53,538 bases of DNA. Source: a bacterium. Lineage in GTDB: Bacteria; Cyanobacteriota; Vampirovibrionia; Obscuribacterales; JAKAZS01. The first letter of the stretch is position 1; every line of letters begins with the position of its first letter. Location: assembly GCA_021815785.1 (NCBI GenBank), contig JAKAZS010000009.1, positions 1-53,538 of the forward strand, read 5' to 3'. The notes beneath the pieces are model-generated. The model was not told the origin of the DNA. It was given only the letters and a program-made list of their open reading frames with translations, and made no database searches. Made by a program: the position numbers and the translations under genes. Shown here one piece after another: positions 33,501 to 38,079 of the stretch.

Positions 33501-34568
33501 CTACCAGCCAATGCCATCACTTTAGGTGGTAATGTAAGTATTACAGCTGATCCGCCAGTAGCGCCAAACAATATTGGTATCGTTCAGAATAGTGTTAGCG
33601 GCAATGTTAGTATTACCGCTGATCTGCCGGTTTCGTCGTTAGTTAATTTAAGTGGGTTAAACGTGATTCAAAATAATATTGCCAATATGAATTTAGTCAC
33701 GCCAAATGCTACCAGCCTAGCTAATTCAAACTTGTTTAATAATGCTGCTATGAATGTATTAGATAATAACCAAGCTACAGCGATAACTAACAATAGTAAT
33801 AATGTTAATAGCAACAAAGCCAGCGAATACAGTTATTTAACAGATAATGAAGACAATAATGAAATAGTCAATAATACTAGCTTAATAATGCCAATAGCTT
33901 ATAACCATGAAGTAGCTAGCTTAACTGCTCAATCAATCAATGCCAATAATAGCTTAGCTGTTAGCAATGCCGCTAGATGCCAAACCAGTGGTTTGACTTT
34001 TAACTTTGGAATTAGTAACAATGCTAAGAATAATGCAAGTCTTAGCTATGGCAGTGTCGTAATAAGCGCCAGCCACAATATGGAAATAAGTTTAGGCTCG
34101 GGTACTAAGCTTAGCCTAAAGCGTGGAGCTATCGTGTTAGCGATAGCTAACGGCAACGTTGTAAGTGTATACGATTTACACGACAATAGCGCTAATAGTG
34201 TAGTGGTAACTGGTAAAGGTGTAAATGCTATAGCTCTAGCCCCAGGCCGACACGTAACGATTGCCAAAACTAATAGTGCTATCGACTTTGCCTACGTCAA
34301 TCAGGTAGGTAAAATAGCCTACCGTGGCCTAAATACCACATTGAAAAATGGTAACGCCTCGTATGTAAGCGATTTCTCGATACCCAGTGCTATAAGTGCG
34401 ATTAAGCCATTAAAAACCATGTTTAGAAGCAATGATGCTAAGGTCGCAGCTTTAGCCAATCAGATCTTTAAGACAATAGTTGTAGTAACGCAAAGCACAA
34501 GTGGTAGAGGTGTTTACGAACAAGTAGTTAAGCCAAAGTTAATTGTTAACTGCTCTAACTCCTGGTAA
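15543..34568 (+). CDS. Giant secreted repetitive adhesin-like protein with FecR-like C-terminal region
   Basis: One open frame of 6341 codons without interruption, with GAGG upstream of the ATG. Residues about 14-43 are a long signal peptide (LKVIAIILIFCQVFSQSAMV, cleavage near YAS). Residues about 80-310 are homologous to the second giant gene at the window end (LHSIVNSSLDLNS, NYGDIEF, NEGGLYGANGV, AGLGNINI). Almost all the rest is Asn/Ser/Thr/Gly/Ile/Leu-rich short-strand repeats of beta-helix/filamentous-haemagglutinin character, with a recurring motif of type SAYLNDxA. Larger modules are duplicated (listed separately). Residues about 6150-6260 resemble a FecR-type domain (LSYGSVVISASHNMEISLG ... 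LKRGAIVLAI ... ALAPGRHVTIAK). No sortase motif, outer-membrane barrel or canonical TPS motif is seen. The likely role is a cell-surface filament or adhesin; the export route is unknown. Confidence 0.85.
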   Translation: MFISNVGDHCGINYLFKSLCLKVIAIILIFCQVFSQSAMVYASQTGNYNSSSIHNQVNHDGLLPGLAHENGQVIMGFNSPLINSTSEISSILHSIVNSSLDLNSLVKSQDFVNLPHEISLSIGLHSLTVKDDQFLTPAEAVTVNQLLTTGQQSLVLNSLGQAVGGSLNVSILGNNINNLELPRGVTLIDTGSNFLVNGNLVNYGDIEFTMGGSLQANAIVNEGGSLISSSNSLVISSNYLLNEGGLYGANGVSLVSPFIYNSGTIEAGLGNINISGVNTLDVTGTQDSIFQAGSGDINLEVGKSLLSNSNLPYGMNLIYGNYLSHELNLNANSGYVQGFTGNVTGQINTLADSVHLATQSGDMVIGNTIVNGDPTYVNTNGNITLNGSITTDGAPLSIIASGNINIASGSATSINTQANNLSGGNVVMIAGVGSNISYSGANNTTGIPLPGIAIGNTETVSVQLGASSGNTGGNIDLVTNNNLANGSTIINTAGSVSGASTVGGNVVLVAIANGSVGGEVLTGNGTTNYAIEIGMPGTSIVNGQLTVISSANSGTGINLGSVISTNGTFASSAVELYTANPLVANIVFDSSGNYTGSISANVNSLSGSDIVINSSLNLGGVQLAIISGGSISIASGASLNTLESLNLQAATGGIGSALNPVLTEANSLTLLAPGGSAYINDSSKSLTLNNLTVSSSGVLDLSMTNTAFGMLTINGLLSAGNDSGTGEVIINIDSAISNFVTSNSALIQSGSVNLVTGGGSIGKSGNVNIDTSQISVKIANNLTSPIVNLTDSYSGLVNLSNSNINIGNNGTFSFEMTNSTLGSIFLNGSMTINNGIVNIVASGSGSISQSNSNDILTANSITLSTSGNNIGTANLPINTAASTLSLSTLNNSSSSGSIFINSQLSLNSFSALAGNQVNLQSFWDLYLYNVTGDNINISAGSSDIYILGNIGNPIIPGSIPTSTVTLSAKDIYSYYVSPLGYSLVGGGMIYADNLSLTGINNIGQPNLPVNISAINLNLYASGNVVVNNQNVVETPATGTTSAQYYPLEIQYNPFVHFDYLSLTSSNSIVTNSPLTASSSSGSSEIDLTVLNNGTIIQNGSSNTFTANTIKITADTGVIGSASMPLYIDSNNIFINSYASVFLNDVSAVNINSSFIGGTFSLVDTVGVSMTSNQTLTAIQDISINSSSSLNVSNVYSLYGGINLTNTSNELSVNSGSVLDAGNGVLILNSLSTTNGLINIGSNSVLVATNASNPANNNEIILAIGSIPSSPTNTNIPNNATVKTSNGGNVYFGVNSITANSPVNNISADTYNVVFSGSSGSNAIVLSGGDTIIAQQGIIIPSLDLTQSSVTSALINMQSAGIIGGSLIVNSSGVATGGNVIFNPQDILTNLSALNIPYNVSVQVTSLSNSVPLNEFVNITANSSTSQVTIDGTEQFTTTGGGSLVNIYTNGSVLIFGGNLSSDGNLNVVSYGNFTTQGSNSVISAVNRINISTSPDSATSSINLYGELMASSAISVITLASSAILGTSIIDAISAGSINLTSYNGEIGMTTYALDGSVMIAPIYINSTNLYINMTGLPGSANAAYISDAASSLLVGNGEITATNGPSLYYTMTNSTSGSITVDVGGLGAIPNTYGSTLPVNYFETINLTASGSGTITSNSKGAVIAQNLNLTSDTGNIGTSQSSPLYVISGNLTVSSSQGNVYLNSNAISYTQNLDLPVILNSSGTFYITGNSSLNVTYPISVGSANGSGQIIITVGNVSSGFVQNFTAGTVNIGANEGSIGSSSSVINIDSANISLNALNGYYNTSSVYADDTYTGTINLSASSAGVDGVFDLQASGNLNITGNVSAGTTFDSGIIGINLLSNSSITNTSNSTITAGTINITSNSGNIGVSDISPLYINTAQLTLNTNDASAYIDNSCTNILNLVNSTIGGGLYLTDSGAVSIRVMNAFNNVNVLASSDLSVYSNLLVTNGGISLVSSGNSIFIGNSINIDALNGSVIINDTNTVTGSITIGSNVNITGYQVNQPSNNNEVIMAIGNIPTSFNNSQIPANVVVNNINGANVYFGTNSITASAPVNTINANTYNVVFSGSSSSTPITLSGGVIINAQPGLYIPSLDLTQSFVATSLVNLQSSGLIGGALTLNNSGVAIGGNVILTPQDYISNLSAMNIPAGVTLTLNGFTNSTPVNVNLSNASTTQQVIINGIEQFITSGGGSSGQLNISSSLSSPNQPLLLINGSLTSDGSLNVDVMGNINVTNNAIVSAVNSINLLTLPGSNGSITNDGSITATSTSSIVTLNANGTGSISSGSSSAVITANTVSLTSLMQSIGLSAINPIYIDASNLIINTQYSAYLNDSATSLLLTASSVNVGNSAVFSLLMSNNTNGNIVIGNGGLNIGNGTLDLSSTNISQSSSSDVLTANTMNFSVGGLLGTSSSNPMVIDSGNLNVNANGASVYLSDLYTNNVVLNTINQTYGGPFYLTSASGIIINGVLNGNQTYLTASGNGTITSANPNDIIYGEVILASSNGNIGVSQADPLYINSIYISVNNNASAFISNAFSGGNQISNSNVSINSAGTFYLSTPDAISDSGIYIVGSLTVGTDTGSGQIILSVGSQGEISQANSSDIITAGSINLTSDNSGIGISNSNKLVVDTANLTANSAYSNVFISNNYTGNLNLNQSGSNDNFVLTDSGSITMAAASVLNANLSVSLTSETGLYVNSIAVASGTMSLITAAGILDVTNGSTLYAGNGALILNNTNSTGGSITIGSNVSIDGYSGSAPSNNNEIILAIGSIPTSPQNTTQPANVTVNTSNGANVYFGINNIIANTPNNAINANTWSVVFNGSSSTTPITLDGGVTINSNPGFYINSLDLTNSTVTANLLALQSNGSIGGNLVVNSSGVATGGNVIFYASKDNLSQLAATDIPANVTVEFNGYTSSNPVQTNLTNLSTSQQVLINGSEEFITTGSASGAIVNVSDSLTTVTQPLMLVGGSLTSDGSLSVNVSGSLSIAANAIISSQGNLSLEASGNVSIANAASVTSQGDLSIQNATGSSGSITIDGDISANATSGVITLASDGSGNITNAGINNAIIANTLNLITTGGNIGNSQSIPLYTNALNINFTTQNIGNIYVYNLSSNLLNIGSLNSQNISIVNNSAIDIAGNLTASGDIFISAGSSLTIGANITANNSVNLNASQNGSILANSPSDVITGGSVFLATVGENIGSSNQYIYVNTENLNIYALGGIPTASAYVNDINSTLLNLNSAQIASLGSLNLSVDSSCNILGPLVSGSNFNLSAAGDIIVGDTVTGSVNSIIDLIANGSISTSANSDVLSAFNVELNTDGQNIGSNTQSVMLNAASFSVNTLNSVNLTGSAYINDAANSVILNTSSLGTANSLNLVSLGSVLVSGSVTAGSDSSTSVIDINANGSINTVSGSTTDSLVAGNVNLNTSNAGSDIGSLTQGVLVDANNVSVTTGKTSGSAYVYDLSPNNITITSVSVGTASNDTFGFSGFNSATTSITLATGLIISAPNIIVASINGSIGDGTGASQVFNINSNNVTFNAMSNSVYVNDIVSGPVNFVNITSGSNVVSNAADLNGGGTYYFSDNNSNSQSNFLTINGASISGNFVQLSSKYWFIGASNNFLNLDANNLSINTTIGAYLNDTANNVTLNNFVLGQDVGLTVVSTGGIVVDGSINAGINGGVILLTASGTGNITSVNSTDVVTANRLFLTSASGSIGTASNNLFINTDSFIINTAANSYLNDSANTAFVSNANITVGSAETFSLIMNNATSGSITIASGGLSIANGTITLQASGSGNITEVNLASILTATSINLASDSSDLGSSSSVNSFIVNSPNLSLNTAASAYINDLASSVNLDTSSVGAANILNLTTQNIIINGQITAGTDNGSGAIFLNANGTINTVAGSVTDILTAGYVNLNTSASGGNIGSLTNGVLVDSDNVSIATGNLTGSAFVNDVSVNNITIDSANIGDSSSDTFGFSGVNSSTTGISEATGLTITATNIVIASVNGSIGIGTGLLQTFNINSNNVTFNATSNSVYVSDSASGNINFVNVLSGSNVVNNAADLNGSGTYYFVTTSQLSSANFVTLSGSSITANYLNLVNNQGSIGNLSDNFSINANNLNINSANFAYINDTANSVNLNSSVISASGTLSLTCSGSIYVMNEVSAGSIILTAAGSVLNVNANSIISTQSGSLILNNTNTTSGSITIGANAVLNGMSVQAPSNNNEIYIIIGSLPSNPVNTAVPANVTVNNLFGANTYFGTNGIIANSPNNTINANTWNVIFNGSTNLTPITLDGGVIINSQPGFVINSLDLTNANVTSNILTLQASGAIGGNLIVNSSGVATGGNVIFYGSKDNLSQLTAEDIPSSVTVEFNGFTLSNPIDVNLTSSSTNSQVVINGNQEFISTGGGSSGIMDVNSTFTGATSLNIGNSGIISSDGNLAVVVEGNVQINGQILSQGNLTLSTSTGNNSNIDIANNITSANGIVTISVNGSGAISQTNGLISGNTVSLIAGVSTIGTPSSNLIISAPNLTLNSNGYVYVSDTLNQLANVDSVSTLAGLSLTTTSSVDLNGSILASNNITINSGLNILIAGSLTVLGTGSIDLTVTGTGNIAQASSSNLVTAQSIDLTSGSSDIGAIGSINAFFVNCQTLSFLTSGNAYINNLSSVGFNLNASSVGVGDNLDLVSNSSITINGVINAGLDTGTGNISLAVIGTGNILSNNSNDLLTAGNIALSSYFGNLGNSANNLFVDAGNINIKSAGDAYLNDMASLANLSNTNIIVGNNNVFSLVMSNLVSGSISINSGGLHVGNANGNGTIDLTASGTGSIQENGVNSVLVASAINLKSVNGDIGLINPTAYPLYINTASLSVYSLASVNINNIGSCTVNASQAQELYISESGTSANLNLNGNMQANTVNLITDNNGNIVINAIISGLSGSDANNVTLKASGSIIELLGGVGNPNILTGSLNLYSSTGSIGSSGITGQTAIDTDASNLLVSASANGNAYVFDTNTSTINLQGGSALSFNLTTTASNITLNILNILAGNIININAASNTNIVIQCTIEGIGINPSFIDGNGNSMNDATSVTIQTNGTGNILSTVNTNLGEIYTESLSLISGSGNIGMTIPNSLLYYNIATDATTLSAKTSGDVYLDDLNLTANVNMIASSGNIINYTGQYLTFTGLINVNNLYVQANQSITITNTIEGLSAGTDAQTVNLNTGGSVISLINTTTPIILTQNLAISSLSGNIGSSGISGQSVIFTDASSLTFSTSKNVYVSDSNSNVINIYPSSILSPSPTNPNIFNLVSTGNLTGLIFNGNFVANSFTLTTYSSATNLNIVGSSSGTIYSTSNFTLISNGNLSNLNFNSKVNSSDVVITLEKSGNIIFANNLQNNSEITAASTTLTVDGSGSILSQNGSLNPSIIGDYLFLNAGIGSIGSVNGNGYSSLVINVENLTSVSSGNVYLTDVNSAGITINASSGNLLNLTVENSTNNVNIGGTLNFNTIDLAVSDASSYAYANQSFIIVNSDVLASNINFSTAQFGGITVNSTVGTANSNVSFDVQGTGYITTGTNGVIIGNGLSLVSSGGEIGFNGAGLITQANNIVFSAGLSVGINNTSANLNVGNSGSGANVYVITSGNLTGSGTITAPVVGLYSIYGTSGIGTSGNIMQLDAHNIGIEAFATSSSVYVNDTYTGSTIMQASQASNIFKLDTAGALTIYAQINQGGVTTLGKIAGSIIAIAANDANGGYGIYNDANIVANDFIFLTASGNGYIAEPATGALMYAPNVSLVSGGGAIGADGRILLNSTNVAASTVGLNSFVNIYDEAANSSIVGGQSGSYFTFNTNGNVNIYGGIATGAGTKANGGAINISANGSLNVGVNGTGISMTTNNGPIVVINNSATNGSIDLAKGDYIYTNTPSSATPGYIVFNVGAYAQTNTTNPNPANISDTTSGGANIFYGVNGISAPLGGNVLNAKGQSIVFNTGSLPANAITLGGNVSITADPPVAPNNIGIVQNSVSGNVSITADLPVSSLVNLSGLNVIQNNIANMNLVTPNATSLANSNLFNNAAMNVLDNNQATAITNNSNNVNSNKASEYSYLTDNEDNNEIVNNTSLIMPIAYNHEVASLTAQSINANNSLAVSNAARCQTSGLTFNFGISNNAKNNASLSYGSVVISASHNMEISLGSGTKLSLKRGAIVLAIANGNVVSVYDLHDNSANSVVVTGKGVNAIALAPGRHVTIAKTNSAIDFAYVNQVGKIAYRGLNTTLKNGNASYVSDFSIPSAISAIKPLKTMFRSNDAKVAALANQIFKTIVVVTQSTSGRGVYEQVVKPKLIVNCSNSW
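19120..20010 (+). repeat. Giant-protein module A (first of four about 900-bp modules)
   Basis: It encodes the ordered motifs GNGVLILN, INIGSN, ANNNEIILAIGSIPSSP, NVYFGVNSITANSPVN, TYNVVFSGSS, IPSLDLTQS, VNSSGVATGGNVIF, and EQFTTTGGG followed by SDGNLNV. The same order occurs in modules B, C and D. The boundaries are approximate. Confidence 0.8.
21430..22350 (+). repeat. Giant-protein module B
   Basis: The same motif order as module A: GSITIGSNVNITGY, PSNNNEVIMAIGNIPTS, GANVYFGTNSITASAPVN, TYNVVFSGSS, IPSLDLTQS, NNSGVAIGGNVIL, EQFITSGGGSSG, SDGSLNV. It starts about 2.3 kb after module A. Confidence 0.8.
23665..24600 (+). repeat. Giant-protein module C
   Basis: The same motif order: GNGALILNNTN, GSITIGSNVSIDGY, PSNNNEIILAIGSIPTSP, GANVYFGINNIIANTPNN, TWSVVFNGSS, INSLDLTNS, VNSSGVATGGNVIFYASKDN, EEFITTG, SDGSLSV. 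It starts about 2.2 kb after module B and is closer in sequence to D than to A. Confidence 0.8.
25632..26320 (+). repeat. Giant-protein duplicated segment, copy 1
   Basis: It encodes SAYINDAANSVILNTSSLG, then GSLTQGVLVDANNVSV, DTFGFSGFNS, INSNNVTFNAMSNSVYVNDI and SNAADLNGGGTYYF. The same order recurs about 1470 bases downstream with many substitutions, so this is an old duplication inside the gap between modules C and D. Confidence 0.75.
27102..27789 (+). repeat. Giant-protein duplicated segment, copy 2
   Basis: It encodes SAYINDLASSVNLDTSSVG, GSLTNGVLVDSDNVSI, DTFGFSGVNS, INSNNVTFNATSNSVYVSDS and NNAADLNGSGTYYF, matching copy 1 at 25632-26320 along its length. Confidence 0.75.
28040..28960 (+). 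repeat. Giant-protein module D
   Basis: The same motif order: SLILNNTN, GSITIGANAVLNGM, PSNNNEIYIIIGSLPSNP, GANTYFGTNGIIANSPNN, TWNVIFNGS, INSLDLTNA, VNSSGVATGGNVIFYGSKDN, QEFISTGGGSSG, SDGNLAV. It starts about 4.4 kb after module C, roughly twice the A-B and B-C spacing. A shorter degenerate relative (NIFYGVNGISAPLGGNVLNA) is found near 33400-33500. Confidence 0.8.
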
Positions 34569-34676
34569 GCAGATAATTAGAGGTTCTAAAGTAAGTATAA
34601 TGAATATACCTATGTAATTCAGGTAAGCACGCCAAAATTAATCACTATGTGGTAAAGCCAGGCTAGTTAAATAATA
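34569..34676 (+). other. Region after the giant gene with a vestigial C-terminal-like tail
   Basis: This short convergent gap has no clear terminator hairpin. In one frame, bases about 34602-34655 read YTYVIQVSTPKLITMW and then a stop. This resembles the true end of the giant protein (YEQVVKPKLIVNCSNSW, stop), which may indicate a remnant of an older or duplicated 3' end. The match is short and may be chance. Confidence 0.3.
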
Positions 34677-37600
34677 TTATTTTATGTCAAAAATACTGGG
34701 AAAAGCTGAAGCCCCTGGTTTAGCAGGATCTGATTCGTTGCTATCTTCAATTTGCGCGCGGATTTGGGTTAATTTTTCTAATTCTGAATTTTCCCGCAAG
34801 CCTAGTGCTTTGATTAAATGCAAGGCGATGCAATATGATAAATCATTGTCATTGATATTTTCGATTAAGCCTTTGGCTAAAGCTGAACTATATTTGCTAA
34901 TAGGTTCAACAATTGCACCTTCTTGTTTGCCCATCATTTGTTCAAAATCAGCCTGAATTTTAGGATTACGGACTAATTCGGAAACTTCGAACTGATAGGC
35001 ACAGTGATTTTGACAGTTAACACAGCCAGCATAAGGTCCTTGGCGTTCCTGATTGAATTTTTGTAAAATCTGTCGCCATTGTTCAAGGGTTTTTTCATCG
35101 ACAGTGGGATTTAAATTATCATGAGGAAACATCAGTCTTAAAATTTCTAAAAAGAAATTATGGAATTTGCGTTGAATGTCATACTGCCAGGATGCTAATT
35201 CACCACGGCGATCATAATAGCGTTCGGTAGCTTGGGTCAAGGCACACCAGGTAACACCAGTTAAATTGGTTTCATCAATAACGCTACCAGATATACGTAA
35301 AATCTCTTTAAAAAATAAATCGCGATAATTTAATATTTGTTTGGGGTTATGCATTATATCTAAAATGAATTGATTGTATAACTGACGAAAAGACTGATCG
35401 TCAGCTATCGGAATGGCTTTATCCAAGATTTTGGTATCGCAGCGGTAAACACATAATTTACAGCCTAAATGGCGGTCAAACTGAGATACAATATTTAATC
35501 CAGCCATGGCATCGCGTACTATTTGATCAGATTCTTCGGGAGTTTTTGGTGGTGGCACTTCTTTGGTTTTGTCAAACATAATTGCTAGGTTATAGGGTAT
35601 TTCCATCTTTTCCGCATAAACGGCAGCTTGACCTTGACCTAGCGCTGTTACATGGCGTTTCTGATTTTCTTCAATATTCATAGCTCCACCCATGGAGTCA
35701 CGATCATCTTGAGCAACAATCCGGTGCATTACTTTAAGATTGGTGTTTTTTAAAGCTTCCGGAGCTAGTTTATTAGGAATTTGGTCAGCAATTATAAAGC
35801 CTTGACCGTAAGAGCGAATTTCGGCTAACATATTGGTGAAAAATTCTACGGCTTTACCAGCCGGATTAGCACTATCGGAGGACTGACCGGTAGGTACATT
35901 CTTAAGTAGTCGGTGGGCTTCTTCTACCAGCATTACATGTTGAAGATGGTCGTGTGGACCAAGTGACTCACGATATTCATAAAGGAAAACGAGGAGCATA
36001 CCCATAAGAAATGATTTTTCGCTGTCTTCTGATACCATTTTAAGTTCAACAACTGTGGGTCGACCAAATAATATTTCGGGCGGAATGGATCGCCTGGTAT
36101 TAAGCATCTGTCCTTTACCGCCAATAAGCAGTGATCCGATACGGGCTTTTAAGGCCGCCTGTACGTCTGGTCCAATCCGTTGTGAATAGCCAAAAGATTC
36201 AACTATGGGATCAATAATTTCATAAAGATCCTTCATTGTTGGATAAATTTCGGGTGGGCAGTTAGGATCACCTGGCGCTATATTTGGTGGTAACCGACGG
36301 TTGATATTCTGGACAAGATCCCAGCCCCGGACAGCATATATAGCGTTTAAAGCTTTTTCCAGAACCTGAGGCATCGGGGCATACATTTCAAAGCTGGCAT
36401 TAAATACTGATTTTAAGGCATCAAGATGGGTTTGGACTTTAACTCCTTTCATGATTTCAAAAGGATTTAGGCGAAATGGTGAAACGGTTTCATCGCCAAG
36501 CGAAAAGGCTTGCCCAATACCTTTAAATGTTTGGGACATTAGCATCATATGGCGATATTCAGATTTAGCTGGTTCAATTACCATAAACGGAACTTTATAA
36601 CTCCAGAGCTGTCCTAGTAAATAAAAACAGGTATTGGTTTTACCGCCACCAGTTACTCCGCAGACAATGGTATGTTTTTGCAGAGCATCGACATCAATAC
36701 AGTATAAATTACCTGTATCTACCCCTTTTTCTAAGATGTTACCAATAGCAATTGAGCGGTCGGGATTTTTCGGCTTGACTTCGCTTGCGGTAAATTCGGC
36801 ATAGCGGTAGATTCGAAACCCTGTAAGTTCACGGCGGGGAATATGAATTAGTGCTGATAATTGCCTGGCATTTAGGGGCGTTAAATATTTATAGCCGGTG
36901 ATTTTATTGTAACAGGTATCAGTTCTTGTATTACTAATAATACCAAAATCTAGTAAATGTTTGGGCAGATTTGGTATCCGTAAATTACGCACAGGGGTAG
37001 GTAAGTTGTTCTCGCCACTAAATACCCCTCTTAAGACATTATCTAATTTGGTAAATGAGCCTAATTCATTGCTGAAATAATAGGTAATAGTCTGAAATAG
37101 ACCCACTCCGGTACCAGTATCGAGCTGTTTATAGTAGGCTTCGACTAATTCCAGATAATGTTTAATTAACCGTTTCTTTTCGGCATCTTCATTTTCCTGG
37201 GCTTTTTGAATTTGACGGCTTACGGAAAACATTTCTTCACTAACCAGATTTTCTGGTACCGGAATAGCCAAAGTCATGATACCAAACTTTTCACCTTGCA
37301 TACCACTAGCAATTCTTTCCAATTGTTCACTGTCGCGCGTATCCACTGAAGACTGGCGGATACTTGGAACCCCGGTTAAAATACCGACGTGTTTGGCATA
37401 AGGCTCAATAATTTTGCGAATGTCGGCTTGGGTAAACCCTTGTTTATTAATGGGAATACCCGTATAGACGCTTTGGAGAATGTAGGTAAGGTGATTATAG
37501 GTTTCTTCAACATAGTTTGTCTCGTCTAAGCCATTTATCGCGGTGCCCAAATAGAATTTGATATAGGTTTTATCGCCAATAATTAAATAGCCAAAATTGG

Positions 37601-37880
37601 CTCTAAGCCCATATAGACTTGCCAGGACATCTTCCATTGCGTACTGGCGTTTTGGTCCTTGCGTGGGATCATTGTTTTGTTGCCCTTGTTGATTGCGCTG
37701 CTGTTTATCTTGGTCCTTATCCCAGGAGCGAAGCAAGCCCTCAATCTGGACAAAAACTAAATTAGGTAAAGATTTGCTAATGATATTTTCACTAGGATCA
37801 TAACCTGAATCTAGATCACTGCGATAAAGATCACGGATTTTATCGTTCCAGATATTAGTCTTAGATTCATTATTGTCCAT
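34677..37880 (-). CDS. HerA/DUF87-type P-loop ATPase, paralogue 3
   Basis: A 1067-residue third member of the ATPase family, convergent with the giant gene. Walker A GVTGGGKT is at 408-415 and Walker B (LVEEAH) at 651-656. The core around these motifs is nearly identical in protein sequence to the two copies upstream of the giant gene. Both cysteine knuckles are intact (807/810/814 and 953/956/960). The N-terminal half is closer to paralogue 1 than to paralogue 2: both carry a Gln/Asn-rich insert near residue 65 and the stretch QGPKR. A C-terminal Pro/Ser-rich tail follows the last helix. The ATG has no obvious ribosome-binding site. The substrate is unknown; HerA-class translocation is the best family-based guess. 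Confidence 0.85.
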   Translation of the reverse strand: MDNNESKTNIWNDKIRDLYRSDLDSGYDPSENIISKSLPNLVFVQIEGLLRSWDKDQDKQQRNQQGQQNNDPTQGPKRQYAMEDVLASLYGLRANFGYLIIGDKTYIKFYLGTAINGLDETNYVEETYNHLTYILQSVYTGIPINKQGFTQADIRKIIEPYAKHVGILTGVPSIRQSSVDTRDSEQLERIASGMQGEKFGIMTLAIPVPENLVSEEMFSVSRQIQKAQENEDAEKKRLIKHYLELVEAYYKQLDTGTGVGLFQTITYYFSNELGSFTKLDNVLRGVFSGENNLPTPVRNLRIPNLPKHLLDFGIISNTRTDTCYNKITGYKYLTPLNARQLSALIHIPRRELTGFRIYRYAEFTASEVKPKNPDRSIAIGNILEKGVDTGNLYCIDVDALQKHTIVCGVTGGGKTNTCFYLLGQLWSYKVPFMVIEPAKSEYRHMMLMSQTFKGIGQAFSLGDETVSPFRLNPFEIMKGVKVQTHLDALKSVFNASFEMYAPMPQVLEKALNAIYAVRGWDLVQNINRRLPPNIAPGDPNCPPEIYPTMKDLYEIIDPIVESFGYSQRIGPDVQAALKARIGSLLIGGKGQMLNTRRSIPPEILFGRPTVVELKMVSEDSEKSFLMGMLLVFLYEYRESLGPHDHLQHVMLVEEAHRLLKNVPTGQSSDSANPAGKAVEFFTNMLAEIRSYGQGFIIADQIPNKLAPEALKNTNLKVMHRIVAQDDRDSMGGAMNIEENQKRHVTALGQGQAAVYAEKMEIPYNLAIMFDKTKEVPPPKTPEESDQIVRDAMAGLNIVSQFDRHLGCKLCVYRCDTKILDKAIPIADDQSFRQLYNQFILDIMHNPKQILNYRDLFFKEILRISGSVIDETNLTGVTWCALTQATERYYDRRGELASWQYDIQRKFHNFFLEILRLMFPHDNLNPTVDEKTLEQWRQILQKFNQERQGPYAGCVNCQNHCAYQFEVSELVRNPKIQADFEQMMGKQEGAIVEPISKYSSALAKGLIENINDNDLSYCIALHLIKALGLRENSELEKLTQIRAQIEDSNESDPAKPGASAFPSIFDIK

Positions 37881-38079
37881 TATATTTTGTGTTTTAGGGC
37901 CATTGATAAAAGGATTTGGATTGGCTTCGTTAAAAATGGTTTAAATATTTGGCAGTACCATTATGATTTGAATTCTTTAATCTATATTAAAGCATAACAT
38001 AATTACCTTAAAATTGAACGGTAAATTTGGCGTTTTTTAAGGTAACCATTTATACTTAGGCATTAAATTGGTTTTAAGC

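Noticed and set aside
17405-34267. Many open frames of 60-119 codons on the strand opposite the giant gene
   Set aside because: They follow from the Asn/Ser/Ile/Thr-rich codon pattern of the sense strand. They have no leader peptides, ribosome-binding sites or recognisable domains.
8629-37880. Recent gene conversion among the three ATPases
   Set aside because: The core protein is nearly identical, but the DNA shows many silent third-base differences.
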